Under the pieces are notes generated by a model. That model was given only the letters and a program-made list of their open reading frames with translations, made no database searches and was not told the origin of the DNA. The position numbers and the translations under genes were made by a program. Shown one piece after another: positions 14,200 to 15,783 of a stretch of 15,783 nt of DNA. Every line of letters starts with the position of its first letter. Position 1 is the stretch's first letter. The DNA lies in NCBI GenBank assembly GCA_002435365.1, contig DJMM01000017.1, positions 56,794 to 72,576 of the forward strand. The letters run 5' to 3'. This DNA comes from Ignavibacteriales bacterium UBA6490 (GTDB lineage: Bacteria; Bacteroidota; Ignavibacteria; Ignavibacteriales; Ignavibacteriaceae).

Positions 14200-15783
14200 A
14201 TGCATAAATTCTTTGCCAATCTGAAAATTTATTTTTCAGTTCTTTCAATTATTACAATCTCAGTCACTTTCCTTGGCGCAACCAATCCAGGAACAATATA
14301 TATTGTTATCGGTTCGGATACCGCTATATGGGACGGAATGGGCACCAGCACATTTAACGATAATTATAATCCCTGGCTTTATATAGATCCATCATCGAAT
14401 ACCGGTACAGTAATGAATCCCCAGTTCAGAAGCCAGTTCAGGGATTCATTCGGAGATACACTAAGTATAACATGGTGGATGATGGCCGGCAATATTTTCC
14501 GCTATGCTGTAAATACTAATATCCCCTATCCCAACATCATGACAATGTACCTGATGAAGGAGTTCTACGGAGATAAGGTAAAAATACTGGGTGATGAGCT
14601 GTCCCTGCATTATCATACATTTAAATGGACAGACTATGATGGTGATGGCAAATACTATTGGAACCAGTCACTCAGCTTTATGGAATGCTATGACGATTTC
14701 AATTTCACTCTTGCCCAGTTCCTGCTGGAAGAAGAAGTTTTTCCTGTATCATTCAGATCAGGATGGCATTATATGGATAACGGTTGGCAGAACTATCTGA
14801 ATAAGCTGCTCCCCTATTCGCTTCATAATGACTATCCGCATAAAAGAACTGATACTACTGAACCTCTGGATAATACCTATGACTGGTCACTTGCACCTGC
14901 TGAGTTTATTCCCTATAATCCTTCACCTGATAACTACCAGGTTCAGGGTGCCAGCAAAGGCTGGAATGTAAGATCAATTCATCTAAACAGCTTTAAGGGT
15001 AATAATACTCTTGTGAACTCAATATTTGCAAAAGCTGACAGCGGCATTAGCCAGATCGTCTGCATATGGGGTCACCTTCCGGAGACTGACTTCAATACAA
15101 ATATTGAAGCTGTTGACAGTGTGCTGCATAAATACGCGGCTTTGTATCCGCAGGTTAAATTTAAATACTCAACCGGTATTGAAGCTTATCAGCATTACAG
15201 AGGTGATATTGATTCAATCGCGCCGCAGCTTACTGTGCTTGAATCAGTTATCGGCAATACCATCGAATATGATATTTCTACTGATGAACCGATATTCCAG
15301 GAACAGCCGTTTGTCGCCTACAAGGATATTAATGAAAATTTTTACGTGGCAGATTGTATCCCAACCGGTACAAACTCATGGAAAGCTTCCCTGCCGATGG
15401 ATAAGGAATATATCGTGAAAGCAGGTGTGGTTCTTACAGATACAATGGGCAATCAGTCTCATCAAATAATCAGGTACCTTCCTGATGATGTGTATGTCGA
15501 TAATACTGATCCGGCATATCATGAATTTTACGGCAACTGGACCGACAATTCAGCATATGCATGGAAAAACAATTCACGCAAAGCTTCACTGGGAGATACT
15601 GACTCTGCAAAGGCTGCCTGGGATTTTACGATTACACAGGACAGTTATTATCATATATTTACACAATTTCCGACTACGAATAATCATGCGGGGAAACTTA
15701 AATTCCGTCTGCTTTCCGGTACTACGGTAATCGATTCACTTTACACTGAAGAAGTGCCGCCGCAAAAGGAATGGATCCATCTC
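14200..15783 (+). CDS. Secreted polysaccharide-deacetylase-like protein with golvesin/CBM-like region, partial
   Basis: The frame is open from the ATG at 14200 to the window edge (528 codons), so the C-terminus is missing. AAGG lies upstream and the gap to the previous stop is 12 bases, so it belongs to the GH9 operon. A hydrophobic leader (residues about 8-27) suggests export. Residues 30 to about 350 resemble a NodB-like polysaccharide deacetylase: a first strand ending in an acidic residue (VIGSD, Asp40), LHYHTF at 136-141 like the metal-binding histidine motif, FRSGWHYMD at 185-193 in the place of the RxP motif, and a late CIWGHLPETDF. The match is remote and the metal ligands are tentative. 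From about residue 430 (VYVDNTDPAYHEFYGNW onward) the sequence resembles golvesin/xanthan-lyase CBM-like domains, which bind polysaccharide. It may deacetylate or bind a glycan outside the cell. Confidence 0.62.
   Translation, partial: MHKFFANLKIYFSVLSIITISVTFLGATNPGTIYIVIGSDTAIWDGMGTSTFNDNYNPWLYIDPSSNTGTVMNPQFRSQFRDSFGDTLSITWWMMAGNIFRYAVNTNIPYPNIMTMYLMKEFYGDKVKILGDELSLHYHTFKWTDYDGDGKYYWNQSLSFMECYDDFNFTLAQFLLEEEVFPVSFRSGWHYMDNGWQNYLNKLLPYSLHNDYPHKRTDTTEPLDNTYDWSLAPAEFIPYNPSPDNYQVQGASKGWNVRSIHLNSFKGNNTLVNSIFAKADSGISQIVCIWGHLPETDFNTNIEAVDSVLHKYAALYPQVKFKYSTGIEAYQHYRGDIDSIAPQLTVLESVIGNTIEYDISTDEPIFQEQPFVAYKDINENFYVADCIPTGTNSWKASLPMDKEYIVKAGVVLTDTMGNQSHQIIRYLPDDVYVDNTDPAYHEFYGNWTDNSAYAWKNNSRKASLGDTDSAKAAWDFTITQDSYYHIFTQFPTTNNHAGKLKFRLLSGTTVIDSLYTEEVPPQKEWIHL

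Overview
The window reads as a chromosomal stretch from a Bacteroidota/Ignavibacteriota-type bacterium. I base this on a TonB-dependent receptor with an N-terminal carboxypeptidase-like regulatory domain, a secreted protein with a C-terminal type IX secretion (T9SS)-like sorting tail, a PorV/PorQ-type barrel, a Bacteroidota-style GH9 enzyme and moderate GC. An Ignavibacteria-like lineage is the best guess. There is no SusD partner, and the promoters look like ordinary TTGACA/TATAAT types. No rRNA, tRNA, CRISPR array, integrase or insertion sequence was seen.

Layout. (1) Positions 1-162 hold the 3' end of a fructosamine-3-kinase family gene. (2) Positions 163-575 are non-coding and carry a small mosaic of direct and inverted repeats. 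(3) Positions 576-4528, minus strand, form a sugar-uptake and phosphosugar block. In transcription order it holds a degenerate ROK paralogue, an intact ROK sugar kinase, an MFS sugar transporter and a SIS-domain phosphosugar-binding protein. The last three are tightly packed behind their own promoter. (4) The divergent gap at 4529-4746 carries a promoter for the degenerate ROK gene and two palindromes. (5) Positions 4747-11051, plus strand, hold a TonB-dependent receptor, a large secreted fibronectin-III protein with a T9SS-like tail, and a PorV/PorQ-family barrel, closed by a strong terminator. (6) From 11159 to the end, plus strand, lie a GH9 glycoside hydrolase, a NagX/HGSNAT-like membrane acetyltransferase homologue (DUF5009 type), and the start of a secreted polysaccharide-deacetylase-like protein with a golvesin/CBM-like C-terminal region, which runs off the window.

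How the parts may work together (inference). The locus looks like a glycan-scavenging region that may be directed at beta-linked glucan or amino-sugar polymers. The receptor would import oligomers across the outer membrane. GH9 and the deacetylase-like protein would process polymer outside the cytoplasm. The NagX-like protein could modify or help import amino sugars at the inner membrane. The MFS carrier, ROK kinase and SIS protein would handle the monosaccharide in the cytoplasm. The most striking single observation is the second ROK protein. It has the same length as its active neighbour from a TTG start, but both acidic residues of the catalytic loop and the glycines of the first phosphate motif are replaced, so it is probably a pseudokinase.
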